A stretch of DNA of 64,000 nucleotides, taken from NCBI GenBank assembly GCA_029961685.1, contig JARWKL010000007.1, forward strand, positions 19,849,013 to 19,913,012, read 5' to 3'. The position numbers and the translations under genes were made by a program. This stretch comes from Aristolochia californica. Lineage: Eukaryota > Streptophyta > Magnoliopsida > Piperales > Aristolochiaceae. Of this stretch, positions 49,192 through 61,881 are shown in pieces. How positions within the stretch are numbered: position 1 is the first letter of the stretch; each line of letters begins with the position of its first letter. The notes below the pieces were generated by a model. It was given only the letters and a program-made list of their open reading frames with translations, was not told the DNA's origin and searched no databases.

Positions 49192-51213
49192 GACAAATCG
49201 TTTTACAATCACCTATGATTGTTAGCTCAACTTTTTGAATATGGGCAAAATAATGGCTTGTTTGACTCGGGCAAATATCCCACCGCACGTTCATTTGAGA
49301 ATTTAATCAGCGTTTGTTATTCTCTTTAAAAGCTTTGGATACACAGGTCATTTGAATCATTAACATGTCTCTGGCATGCATATCCATTTTTAAAACATGT
49401 GTAGAAAAAATCTCCTTAATGTAAAATTCCAAGATATTAGTTTTGGACTAATGGAATTTCCCAAACTTGGATAACAAAACTTTTGTGTTCATTTGTGGTG
49501 TGTGAATAAATTTTCTTCATTTACTTTTTTTATTGTTTTTAACTTTTTCCGTACATCAACTACGAAATTTTCATTTTGCTGTAATCTATTTGCCTTTTTT
49601 GTTTACGGGATGAAGGGAAAGCGAAAAACTCGAAGTTTTGATTTAAGAAAAATGTGTACATCTAAAACGGAAATGCACAATGCACATATGTAGAGAGAAA
49701 TAATTCCAAAGAGTGTCTGTAATTTTTAGGGATTGTAAGCACCTTTTCGTTTTTATATCCCAGGTTTTGCAATCGTCGGGAAAAATGGGTTGCGGAGTAT
49801 TTTTAACTGAGTGTTGAATTGCAATCCATAAGTCATTTCATACAAAAATATAGCCCGTTACGCATGATAATCACATTACAATCACCTATGATTAATTATG
49901 TCAGCTGTTTGCAAATGGTCAAAATAATGGCATGTTTGACTCGGGTAAATATCCCACCGCAAGTTCACTTGAGAATTTAATGAGCATTTGTTATTCTCTT
50001 TAAAAGCTTTGCATCCATAGCTCATTTGCATCTTTAACATGCTTCAAACATGCATATCCATTTTTAAAACATGTGTGGATGAAATCTCTTTCTTGCAAAA
50101 ATTCCAAGCTATTAGGGTTAAACTAGTGGAATTTCCCAAAATTGGATAATAAAACGTTTGTGTTCATTTGTGTTGGATGAATAAATTTTCTTTATTGATA
50201 TTTGTTAATGTTTTAAATTTTTTCCATACATCAACTATAAAATTTTCATTTTGTTGTAAGCTTTTTGCCTTGTTTTTTTTCGGGATGAAGGGAGAGCGAA
50301 AAGTCAAAGTTTTGATTTAAGAAAAAAGTGTACATCTAAAATGGAAAAGCACAATGCACAATTGCAGGGAGAGATAATTCCAAAGAGTGTCTGTAATGTT
50401 TAGGGATTGTAAGCTCTTTTTAGTTTTTATATCTCAGGTTTTGCAATCGTCGGGAAAAATTGGTGGCAGAGGATTTTAACTGAGTCTTGAATTGCAATCC
50501 ACAAGTCATTTCATACAAAAATATAGCCTGTGACGCGTGATAAATCACTTTACAATCATCTATGATTGTTAGATCAATTATTTTGAAAATGGGCAAAATA
50601 ATGACTTGTTAGACTCGGGTAAATATCCCACGAGACGTTCACTTGAGAATTTAATGAGCGTTTTTTATTCTCTTTGAAAGCTTTGGATCCAAAGGTCATT
50701 TGAATCTTTAACATGTTTCAAGCATCCAATCCATTTTTAAAACATGTGTAGAAAAAATCTCCTTCATGTAAAATTCCAAGCTTAATAGCTTTGGACTAAT
50801 GGAATTTCGTAAACTTGGATATCAAAACTTTTGTGTTCATTTTTGGTGTGTGAATAGATATTTTTTATTTACATTAGTAATTATTTTAAATATTTTCCAC
50901 ACATCAAATATAAAATTTTTATTTTGTTGTGATCTTTTTTGCCTTTTTTCTTTACGGGATGAAGGGGGAGCGAAAGCTCAAAGTGCTGATTCAAGAAAAA
51001 AGTGTACATCTAAAATTGAAATGCACAATGCACAAATGCAGAGAAAGATATTTCCAAAGAGTGTCTGTATGTTTTAGGGATCGTATGCACTTTTTCGTTT
51101 TTATATCTCAGGTTTTGCAATCGTCGGGAAACGAGGGAGGCGGGCGATTTTTAACTGAGTGTTGACTTCAAATCCATAAGTCATTTATTACAAAAATATA
51201 TCCCATTACGCAT
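49192..51213 (+). repeat. A-B-C HOR copy (units at 49192, 49866, 50539)
   Basis: A trimer of 2,022 bp. The A unit and the 5' half of B match the A-B at 39296-40640 in private variants (GGATACACAGGTCATTTG, CTCCTTAATG, GCTGTTTGCAAATGG). From about 50.35 kb the variants match the trimer that starts at 55835 instead (ACAATTGCAGGGAGAG, TTTCTTTACGGGATGAAG). Confidence 0.92.
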
Positions 51214-53143
51214 GCCAAATCACTTTACAATCATCTATGATTGTTCGCTCAACTTTTTGAATATGGGCAAAATAATGGCTTGTTTGACTCGAGCAAATAT
51301 CCCACCGCACGTTCACTTGAGAATTTAATGAGCGTTTGTCATTCTATTTAAAAGCTTTGGATCCATAGTTCATTTGAAACTTTAACATGTTTCTGGCATG
51401 CATATCCATTTTTAAAACATGTGTAGAAAAAATCTCCTTCACATAAAATTCCAAGATATTAGTTTTGGACTAGTGGAATTTCCCAAACATTGATAACAAA
51501 ACTTCTGTGTTCATTTGTGGTGTGTGAATAAATTTTCTTCATTTACTTTTTTTTATTTTTTTAAACTTTTTCCGTACATCAACTATGAAATTTTCTTTTT
51601 GTTGTGATCTATTTTGCCTTTCTTGTTTACGGGATTAAGGGAGAGCGAAAAACTCAAAGTTTTGATTTAAGAAAAATGTGTACATCTAAAACGGAAATGC
51701 ACAATGCACATATGTAGAGAGAGATAATTCCAAAGAGTGTCTGTAAGTTTTTAGGGATTGTAAGCACTTTTTTGTTTTTGTATATCAGGTTTTGCAATCA
51801 TCGGGAAAAATGGGTTGCGGAGGATTTTAACTAAGTGTTGAATTGCAATCCATAAGTCATTTCACACAAAAATATAGCCCGTTACACATGATAAATCACA
51901 TTACAATCATTTATGATTATTATATCAGCTTTTTGCAAATGGGCAAAATAATGGCATGTTTGACTCGGGTAAATATCCCACCGCAAGTTCGCTTGAGAAT
52001 TTAATGAGCGTTTGTTATTCTCTTTAAAAGCTTTGAATCCATAGCTCATTTGCATCTTTATTGTTTTAAACATGCATATCCATTTTTAAAACATGTGTGG
52101 ATGAAATCTCTTTCTTGCAAAATTCAAAGCAATTTGGGGTAAACTAGTGGAATTTCCCAAAATTGGACAACAAAACTTTTGTGATCATTTGTGTTGGGTG
52201 AATAAATTTTCTTTATTTATATTTGTTATTGTTTTAAATTTTTTCCAAACATCAGCTATAAAATTTTAATTTTGTTGTATGCTTTTTGCCTTGTTTGTGA
52301 GAGATAATTCCAAAGAGTGTCTATAATTTTAAGGGATTGTAAGCTCTTTTCAGTTTTTATATCTCAGGTTTTGCAATCGTAGGGAAAAATTGGTGGCAGA
52401 GGATTTTTAACTGAGTGTTGATTTTCAATCCATAAGTCATTTCATACAAAAATATAGCCCGTTACGCTTGTTAAATCACTTTACAATCATCTATGATTGT
52501 TAGAACAAATTTTTTGAAAATAGGCAAAATAATAACTTGTTAGACACGGGTAAATATCAAACCGCACGTTCACTTGAGAATTTAATGAGCGTTTGTTATT
52601 CTCTTTGAAAGGTTTGGATCCATATGTCATTTGAATCTTTAACATGTTTCAAGCATGCATATCCATTTTTAAAACAAATGTAGAAAAAATCTCCTTCATG
52701 TAAAATTCCAAGCTTAATAGGGTTGGACTAATGAAATTTCCCAAACTTGGACAACAAAACTTTTGTGTTCATTTGTGGTGTGTGAATAGATATTTTTTTT
52801 TACATTAGTAATTATTTTAAATATTTCCACACATCAACTATAAATTTTTTATTTTGTTGTGATCTTTTTTGCCTTTTTTGTTTACGTGATGAAGGGGGTG
52901 CGAAAACTCAAAGTTCTGATTTAAGAAAAAAGTGTAGTTCTAAAATGGAAATGCACATTGCACAAATGTAGAGAGAGATATTTCGAAAGAGCATCTTTAT
53001 GTTTTAGAGATCGTATGCACTTTTTCGTTTTTATATTTAAGGTTTTGCAATCGTCGGGAAACGGGGGAGGCGGGTGATTTTTAACTGAGTGTTGACTTCA
53101 AATCCATGAGTCATTTCTTAAAAAAATATAGCCCGTTACGCAT
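51214..53143 (+). repeat. A-B-C HOR copy with a B deletion (units at 51214, 51890, 52470)
   Basis: The B unit is 580 bp. Near 52298 TTGCCTTGTTTGT joins GAGAGATAATTCC, removing about 94 bp. The boundary GTTACGCTTGTTAAATCAC before the C unit is a private variant, repeated at 59184-59201. Confidence 0.92.
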
Positions 53144-54488
53144 GACAAATCACTTTACAATCATCTATGATTGTTAGCTCAACTTTTTGAATATGGGCAA
53201 AATAATGGCATGTTTGATTCGGGCAAATATCCCACCGCACGTTCACTTGAGAATTTAATGAGCGTTTGTCATTCTCTTTAAAAGCGTTGGATCCATAGGT
53301 CATTTGAATCTTTAACATGTTTCTGGCATGCATATCCATTTTTAAAACATGTATAGAAAAAATCTCCTTCACGTAAAATTCCTAGATATTAGTTTTGGAC
53401 TAGTGGAATTTCCGAAACTTGGATAACAAAACTTTTGTGTTCGTTTGTGGTGTGTGAAATAATTTTCTTAATTTACTTTTTTTATTGTTTAAACTTTTTT
53501 CGTACATCAACTATGAAATTTTCCTTTTGTTGTGATCTATTTGCCTTTTTTGTTTACGGGATGAAGGGAGAGCGAAAAACTCGAAGTTTTGACTTAAGAA
53601 AAATGTTTACATATAAAACAGAAATGCACAATGCACATATGTAGAGAGAGATAATTCCTAAGAGTGTCTATAATTTTTTAGGGATTGTAAGCACTTTTTT
53701 GTTTTTATATCTCAGGTTTTGGAATCGTCGGGAAAAATGGGTTGCGGAGGATTTTTAACTGAGTGTTGAATTGAAATCCATAAGTCATTTCATACAAAAA
53801 TATAGTCTGTTACCTATGATAAATCACATTACAATCATCTATGATTATTCTATCTGCTTTTTGAAAATGGGCAAAATATTGGCATGTTTGACTCGGGTAA
53901 ATATCTCACTGCAAGTTCACTTGAGAATTTAATGAGCGTTTGTTAATCTCTTTAAATGCTTTGGATTCATAGCTCATTTGCATCTTTAACATGTTTCAAA
54001 CATGCATATCCATTTTTAAAACATGTGTGGAGGAAATCTCTTTCTTGCAAAATTCCAAGCTATTAGGGTTAAACTAGTGGAATTTCCCAAAATTGGATAC
54101 AAAACTTTTGTGTTCATTTGTGTTGGGTGAATAAATTTTCTTTATTTATATTTGTTATTGTTTTAAATTTTTCCCATACATCAACTATAAAATTTTCATT
54201 TTGTTGAAAGCTTTTTGCCTTGTTTGTTTTCAGAATCAAGGGAGGACCAAAAGTCAAAGTTTTGATTTAAGAAAGAAGTGTACATCTAAAATGAAAAAGC
54301 ACAATGCACAATTGTAGGCAGAGATAATTCCAAAGGGTGTCTGTAATTTTTAGGGATTGTAAGCTCTTTTTAGTTTTTATATCTTAGGTTTTGCAATAGT
54401 CGGGAAAAATAGGTGGCAGAGGATTTTATCTGAGTGTTGAATTGCAATCCATAAGTCATGTCATACAAAAATATAGCCCGTTATGCAT
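53144..54488 (+). repeat. A plus B (units at 53144 and 53818)
   Basis: A (674 bp) and B (671 bp) are both complete. The B unit has TTGTTGAAAGCTTTTTGCC, CAAAAGTCAAAG and AAGAAAGAAGTG, shared with the B unit at 60536. It is followed by a second B instead of a C. Confidence 0.92.
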
Positions 54489-55834
54489 GATAAATCACAT
54501 TACAATCATCTATGATTATTATGTCAGCTTTTTGTAAATGGGCAAAATAATGGCATGTTTGACTCGGGTAAATATCCCACCACAAGTTCGCTTGAGAATT
54601 TAATGAGCGTTTGTTATTCTCTTTAAAAGCTTTGCATCCATAGCTCATTTGCATCTTTAACATGTGTTAAACATGCATAACCATTTTTAAAACATGTGTG
54701 GATGAAATCTCTTTCTTGCAAAATTCCAAGCAATTTAGGATAAACTAGTGGAATTTCCCAAAATTGGATAACAAAACTTTTGGGATCATTTGTGTTGGGT
54801 GAATAAATTTTCTTTATTTATATTTGTTATTGTTTTAAATTTTTTCCATACATCAACTATAAAATTTTAATTTTGTTGTAAGCTTTTTGGCTTGTTTTTT
54901 TTCGGGATGAAGGGTGAGCGAAAAGTCAAAGTTTTGATTTAAGAAAAAAGTGTACATCTAAAATGGAAAAGCACAATGCACAATTTTAGGGAGAGATAAT
55001 TCCAAAGAGTGTCTGTAATTTTAAGGGATTGTAAGCACTTTTTAGTTTTTATATCTCAGGTTTTGCAATCGTCGGGAAAAATTGGTGGCAAAGGATTTTT
55101 AACTGAGTGTTGAATTTCAATCCATAAGTCATTTCATACAAAAATATAGCCCGTTACACATGATAAATCACTTTACAATCATCTATGATTGTTTGATCAA
55201 AGTTTTGAAAATGGGCAAAATAATGACTTGTTAGACTCGTGTAAATATCCCACCGCATGTTTACTTGAGAATTTATTGAGCATTTGTTATTCTCTTTTAA
55301 AGCTTTGGATCCATAGGTCATTTGAATCTTTAACATGTTTCAAGCATGCATATCCATTTTTAAAACATGTGTAGAAAAAATCTCCTTTATGTAAAATTCC
55401 AAGCTTAATAGGGTTAGACTAATGGAATTTCCCAAACTTGGATAACAAAACTTTTGTGTTCATTTGTGGTATGTGAATATATATTTTTTATTTAAATTAG
55501 TTATTAATTTAAATATTTTCCACACATACTATAAAATTTTTATTTTGTTGTAATATTTTTTGCCTTTTTTGTTTAAGGGATGAAGGGGGAGCGAAAACTC
55601 AAAGTTTTGATTTAAGAAAAAAGTGTACATCTAAAATGGAAATGCACAATGCACAAATGTAGAGAGAGATATTTCCAAAGAGTGTCTGCATGTTTTAGGG
55701 ATCGTATGCACTTTTTCGCTTTTATATCTAAGGTTTTGCAATCGTCGGGAAACGGGGGAGGCGGGCGATTTTTAACTGAGTGTTGACTTCAAATCCATAA
55801 GTCATTTCTTAAAAAAATATAGCCGATTACGCAT
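54489..55834 (+). repeat. Second consecutive B plus C (units at 54489 and 55162)
   Basis: This is the only place in the window where two full B units are adjacent. The second B has AAGTTCGCTTGAG, CAAGCAATTTAGGATAAAC and GGGATCATTTGTG, which ally it with the B units at 51890 and 58520 rather than with its neighbour. The C unit has CCACACATACTATAAAATTT, repeated in the C unit at 61209. Confidence 0.92.
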
Positions 55835-57845
55835 GACAATTCAATTTACAATCATCTATGATTGTTAGCTCAACTTTTTGAATATGGGCAAAATAATGGC
55901 TGGTTTGACTCGGGCAAATATCCCACCGCACCTTCACTTGAGAATTTAATGAGCTTTTGTTATTCTTTTTAAAAGCTTTGGATCCATAGGTCATTTGAAT
56001 CTTTAACATGTTTCTGGCATGCATATCTATTTTTAAAACATGTGTAGAAAAAATCTCCTTCATGTAAAATTCCAAGATATTAGTTTTGGACTAGTGGAAT
56101 TTCCAAAACTTGGATAACAAAAATTTTGTGTTCATTTGTGGTGTGTGAATAAATTTTCTTCATTTACTTTTTTTATTGTTTTAAAATTTTTTCGTACATC
56201 AACTATGAAATTTTCATTTTGCTGTGATCTATTCGCCTTTTTTGTATACGGGATGAAGGGAGAGCGAAAAAATCGAAGTTTTGATTTAAGAAAAATGTGT
56301 ACATCTAAAATGGAAATGCACAATGCACATATGTAGAGAGAGATAATTCCAAAGAGTGTTTGTAATTTTTAGGGATTGTAAACACTTTTTTGTTTTTATA
56401 TCTCAGGTTTTGCAATCGTCGGGAAAAATGGGTTGCGGAGGATTTTGAGCCGAGTGTTGAATTTGAATCTATAAGTCATTTCATACAAAAATAAAGTCCG
56501 TTACGCATGATAAAGCATATTACAATCATCTATGATTATTGTGTCAGCTTTTTGCAAATGGGCAAAATAATGGCATGTTTGACTCAGGTAAATATCCCAC
56601 CGCAATTTCATTTGAGAATTTAATGAGCGTTTGTTATTCTCTTTAAAAGCTTTGCATCCATAGCTCATTTGCATCTTGAACATGTTTCAAGCATGCATAT
56701 CCATTTCTAAAACATGTGTGGATGAAATCTCTTTCTTGCAAAATTCCAATAAACTAGTGGAATTTTCAAAAATTGGATGACAAAATTTTTGTGTTCATTT
56801 TTGTTGGGTGAATAAATTTTCTTTATTTATATTTGTTATTGTTTTAAATTTTTTCCATACATCAACTATAAAATTTTCATTTTGTTGTAAGCTTTTTGCC
56901 TCTTTTGTTTTCGGGATGAAGGGAGAGCGAAAAGTCAAAGTTTTGATTTAAGAAAAGAGTGTAGATCTAAAATGGAAAAGCACAATGCACAATTGCAGGG
57001 AGAGATAATTCGAAAGAGTGTCTGTAATTTTAAGGGATTGTAAGCTCTTTTTAGTTTTTATATCTCAGGTTTTGCAATCGTCGGGAAAAATTCGTGGCAG
57101 AGGATTTTAACTGAGTGTTGAATTGCAATCCATAAGTCATATCATACAAAAATATAGCCCGTTACGCATGATAAATCACCTTACAATCATTTAAGATTTT
57201 TAGATCAATTTTTTTGAAAATGGGCAAAATAATGACTTGTTACACTTGTGTAAATATCCCACCGCACGTTCACTTGAGAATTTAATGAGCGTTTGTTATT
57301 CTCTTTGAAAGCTTTGGATCCAAAGGTCATTTTAATCTTTAACATGTTTCAAGCATGCATATCCATTTTTAAAACATGTGTAGAAAAAATCTCCTTCAAG
57401 TAAAATTCCAAGCTTAATAGGGTTGGACTAATGGAATTTCGCAAACTTGGATAACAAAACTTTTGTGTTCATTTTTGGTGTGTGAATAGATATTTTTTAT
57501 TTACATTAGTAATTATTTTTTATATTTTCCACACATCAACTATAAAATTTTTATTTTGTTGTGATCTTTTTTGCCTTTTTTCTTTACGGGATGAAGGGGT
57601 AGTGAAAACTCAAAGTTTTGATTTAAGAAAAAAGTGTACATCTAATATGCAAAAGCACAATGCACAAATGTAGAGAGAGATATTTCCAAAGACTGTCTGT
57701 ATGTTTTAGGGGTCGTATGCACTTTTTCGTTTTTATATCTCAGGTTTTGCAATAGTCGGGAAACGGGGGTGGCGAGCGATTTTTAACTGAGTGTTGACTT
57801 CAAATCCATAAGTCATTTCTTACAAAAATATATCCAGTTACGCAT
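55835..57845 (+). repeat. A-B-C HOR copy (units at 55835, 56509, 57170)
   Basis: A trimer of 2,011 bp. The B unit (661 bp) lacks about 12 bp near 56749 (ATTCCAATAAACTAGTGG in place of ATTCCAAGCTATTAGGGTTAAACTAGTGG). Its 5' start (CATATTACAATC, GATTATTGTGTCAGC) matches the unit at 62555. Its 3' half (ACAATTGCAGGG) matches the B at 49866, so the junction of the long duplication lies inside this unit. Confidence 0.92.
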
Positions 57846-59863
57846 GACTAATCACTTTACATTGATCTATGATTGTTTGCTCAACTTTTTGAATATGGGC
57901 AAAATAATGGCTTGTTTGACTCGGGCAAATATCCCACCGCACGTTCACTTGAGAATTTAATGAGCGCTTGTCATTCTATTTAAAAGCTTTGGATCCACAG
58001 GTCATTTGAAACTTTAACATGTTTCTGGCATGCATATCCATTTTTAAAACATGGGTAGAAAAAATCTCCTTCACGTAAAATTCCAAGATATTAGTTTTGG
58101 ACTAGTGGAATTTCCCAAACTTGGATAACAAAACTTTTGTGTTCATTTGTGGTGTGTGAATAAATTTTCTTCATTCACATTTTTTAATTTTTTTAAACTT
58201 TTTCCGTACATCAAATATGAAATTTTCATTTTGATGTGATCTATTTGCCTTTTTTGTTTACGGGATGAAGGGAGAGTGAAAAACTCGAAGTTTTGATTTA
58301 AGAAAAATGTGTACATCTAAAATGGAAATGCACCATGCACATATGTAGAGAGAAATAATTCCAAAGAGTGTGTTTAGTTTTTAGGGATTGTAAGCACTTT
58401 TTCGTTTTTACATCTCAGGTTTTGCAATCGTCGGGAAAAAAGGGTTGTGGAGGATTTTAACTGAGTGTTGAATTGCAATCCATAAGTCCTTTTACACAAA
58501 AATATAGCCCGTTACGCATGATAAATCACATTACAATCATCTATGATTATTATGTCAGCTTTTTGCAAATGGGCAAAATAATGGCATGTTTGACTCAGGT
58601 AATTATCCCACCGAAAGTTCGCTTGAGAATTTAATGAGCGTTTGTTATTCTCTTTAAAAGCTTTGCATCCATAGGTCATTTGCATCTTTAACATGTTTCA
58701 AACATGCATATCCATTTTTAAAACATGTGCGGATGAAATCTCTTTCATGCAAAATTCCAAGCAATTTGGGATAAACTGGTGCAATTTCCCAAAATTGGAT
58801 AACAAAACTTTTGTGATCATTTGTGTTGGGTGAATAAATTTTCTTTATTTATATTTGTTATTGTTTAAATTTTTTCCATACATCAACTATAAAATTTTAA
58901 TTTTTCTATAAGCTTTTTGCCTAGTTTGTGTTCGGGATGAAGGGAGAGCGAAAAGTCAAATTTTTTATTTAAGAAAAAAGTGTACATTTAAAATGGAAAA
59001 GCACAATGCACAATTGTAGGGAGTGATAATTCCAAAGAGTGTCTGTAATTTTAAGGGCTTGTAAGCTCTTTCTAGTTTTTATATCTCAGGTTTTGCAATC
59101 GTCTGGAAAAATTGGTGGCAGAGGAATTTTAACTGAGTGTTGAATTGCAATCCATAAGTCATTTCATAAAGAAATATAGCCCGTTACGCTTGTTAAATCA
59201 CTTTACAATCATCTATGATTGTTAGATTAAATTTTTTGAAAATTGGCAAAATAATGACTTGTTAGACTCGGGTAAATATCCCACCGCACGTTCACTTGAG
59301 AATTTAATGAACATTTGTTATTATCTTTGAAAGCTTTGGATCCGTAGGTCATTTGAATCTTTAACATATTTCAAGCATGCATATCCATTTTTAAAACAAA
59401 TGTAGAAAAAATCTCCTTCATGTAAAATTCCAAGCTTAATAGGGTTGGACTAATGGAATTTGCCAAACGTGGACAACAAAACTTTTGTGTTCATTTGTGG
59501 TTGTGAATAGATTTTTTTTTACATTAGTTATTATTTTAAATATTTTCCACACATCAACTATAAAATTTTTATTTTGTTGTTATCTTTTTTACCTTTTTTG
59601 TTTACGTGATGAAGGGGGAGCGAAAACTCATAGTTCTGATTTAAGAAAAAAGTGTAGATCTAAAATGGAAATGCACATTGCAAAAATGTAGAGAGAGATA
59701 TTTCCAAAGTGTGTCTATATGTTTTAGAGATCGTATGCACATTTTCGTTTTTATATTTAAGGTTTTGCAATCGTCGGGAAACAGGGGAGGCGGGCGATTT
59801 TTAACTGAGTGTTGACTTCAAATCCATAAGTCATTTCTTACAAAAATATAGCCCGTTATGCAT
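57846..59863 (+). repeat. A-B-C HOR copy (units at 57846, 58520, 59192)
   Basis: A trimer of 2,018 bp, corresponding to 51214-53143 in the upstream copy of the long duplication. Shared variants are AAGTTCGCTTGAG, TTTGTGATCATTTG, GTTACGCTTGTTAAATCAC, TTTACGTGATGAAGGGGG, GCACATTGCA and TTTTAGAGATCGTATGC. It lacks the 94-bp B deletion of the upstream copy. Confidence 0.92.
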
Positions 59864-61881
59864 GAAAAATCACTTTACAATCATCTATGATTGTTAGCTC
59901 AACTTTTTGAAAATGGGAAAAATAATGGCATGTTTGACTCGGGTAAATATCCCACCGCATGTTCACTTGAGAATTTAATGAGCGTTTGTCATTCTCTTTA
60001 AAAGCTTTGGATCCACAGGTCATTTGAATCTTTACCATGTATCTGGCATGCATATCCATTTTTAAAACATGTGTAGAAAAAATCTCTTTCACGTAAAATT
60101 CCAAGATATTAGTTTTGGACTAGTGGAATTTCCGAAACTTGGATAACAAAACTTTTGTGTTCATTTGTGGTGTATGAATTAATTTTCTTAATTTAATTTT
60201 TTCACTGTTTAAACTTTTTTCGTACATCAACTATGAAATTTTCATTTTGCTGTGATCTATTTGCCTTTTTTGTTTACGGGATGGAGGGAGAGCGAAAAAC
60301 TCGAAGTTTTGACTTAAGAAAAACGTATACATATAAAAAAAATATGCACAATGCACAAATGTAGAGAGAGATAATTCCTAAGAGTGTCTGTAATTTGTTA
60401 GAGATTGTAAGCACTTTTTCGTTTTTATATCTCAGGTTTGGGAATCGTCGGGAAAAATGGGTTGCGGAGGATTTTTAACTGTGTTGAATGGAAATCCATC
60501 AGTCATTTCATACAAAAATATAGTCAGTTACGCATGATAAATCACATTACAATCATCTATGATTATTCTGTCAGCTTTTTGCAAATGGACAAAATATTGG
60601 CATGTTAGACTCGGGTAAATATCCCACCGCAGGTTCACTTGTGAATTTAATGAGCGTTTGTTATTCTCTTTAAAAGCTTTGGATCCATAGCTGATTTGCA
60701 TCTTTAACATGTTTCAAACATGCATATCCATTTTTAAAACATGTGTGGATGAAATCTCTTTCTTGCAAAATTCCAAGCTATCAGGGTTAAACTAGTGGAA
60801 TTTTTCAAAATTGGATAACAAAAATTTTGTGTTCATTTGTGTTGGGTGAATAAATTTTCTTTATTTATATTTGTTATTATTTTAAATTTTTTCCATACAT
60901 ATACTATAAAATTTTCATTTTGTTGAAAGCTTTTTGCCTTGTTTGTTGTTAGGATGAAGGGAGAGCCAAAAGTCAAAGTTTTGATTTATGAAAGAAGTGT
61001 ACATCTAAAATGGAAAAGCACAATGCACAATTGTAGGGAGAGATAATTCCAAAGGGTGTCTGTAATTTCTAGGGATTGTAAGCTCATTGTAGTTTTTATA
61101 TCTCAGGTTTTGCAATCGTCGGGAAAAATTGGTGCTAGAGGATTTTTAATTGAGTGTTGAATTGCAATCCATAAGTCATGTCATACAAAAATATAGCCCG
61201 TTACGCATGATAAATCACTATACGGTCATCTATGATTGTTTGATCAAATTTTTGAAAATGGGCAAAATAATGACTTGTTAGACTCGGGTAAATATCCCAC
61301 CGCACGTTTACTTTAGAATTTATTGAGCGTTTGTTATTCTCTTTAAAAGCTTTGGATCCATAGGACATTTGAATCTTTAACATGTTTCAAGCATGCATAT
61401 CCATTTTTAAAACATGTGTAGAAAAAATCTCCTTTATGTAAAATACCAAGCTTAATAGGGTTAGACTAATGGAATTTCCCAAACTTGGATAACAAAACTT
61501 TTGTGTTCATTTGTGGTGTGTGAATAGATATTTTTTATTTACATTAGTAATTATTTTAAATATTTTGCACACATACTACAAAATTTTTATTTTGTTGTGA
61601 TCTTTTTTGCCTTTTTTGTTTACGGGATGAAGGGGGAGCGAAAACTCAAAGTTTTGATTTAAGAAAAAAGTGTACATCTAAAATTGAAATGCACAATGCA
61701 CAAATGTAGAGAAAGATATTTCCAAAGAGTGTCTGTATGTTTTAGGGATCGTATGCACTCTTTCATTTTTATATTTAAGGTTTTGCAATCGTCGGGAAAC
61801 GGGGGAGGCGGGCGATTTTTAACTAAGTGTTGACTTCAAATCCATAAGTCATTTCTTACAAAAATATATCCCGTTACGAAT
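59864..61881 (+). repeat. A-B-C HOR copy (units at 59864, 60536, 61209)
   Basis: A trimer of 2,018 bp. A and B correspond to 53144-54488 (TTTTCTTAATTTA, GACTTAAGAAAAA, AAGAAGTGTACATC). C corresponds to 55162-55834 (ACACATACTACAAAATTT, TTTATTGAGCG). The extra B of the upstream copy (54489) is absent here. Confidence 0.92.
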
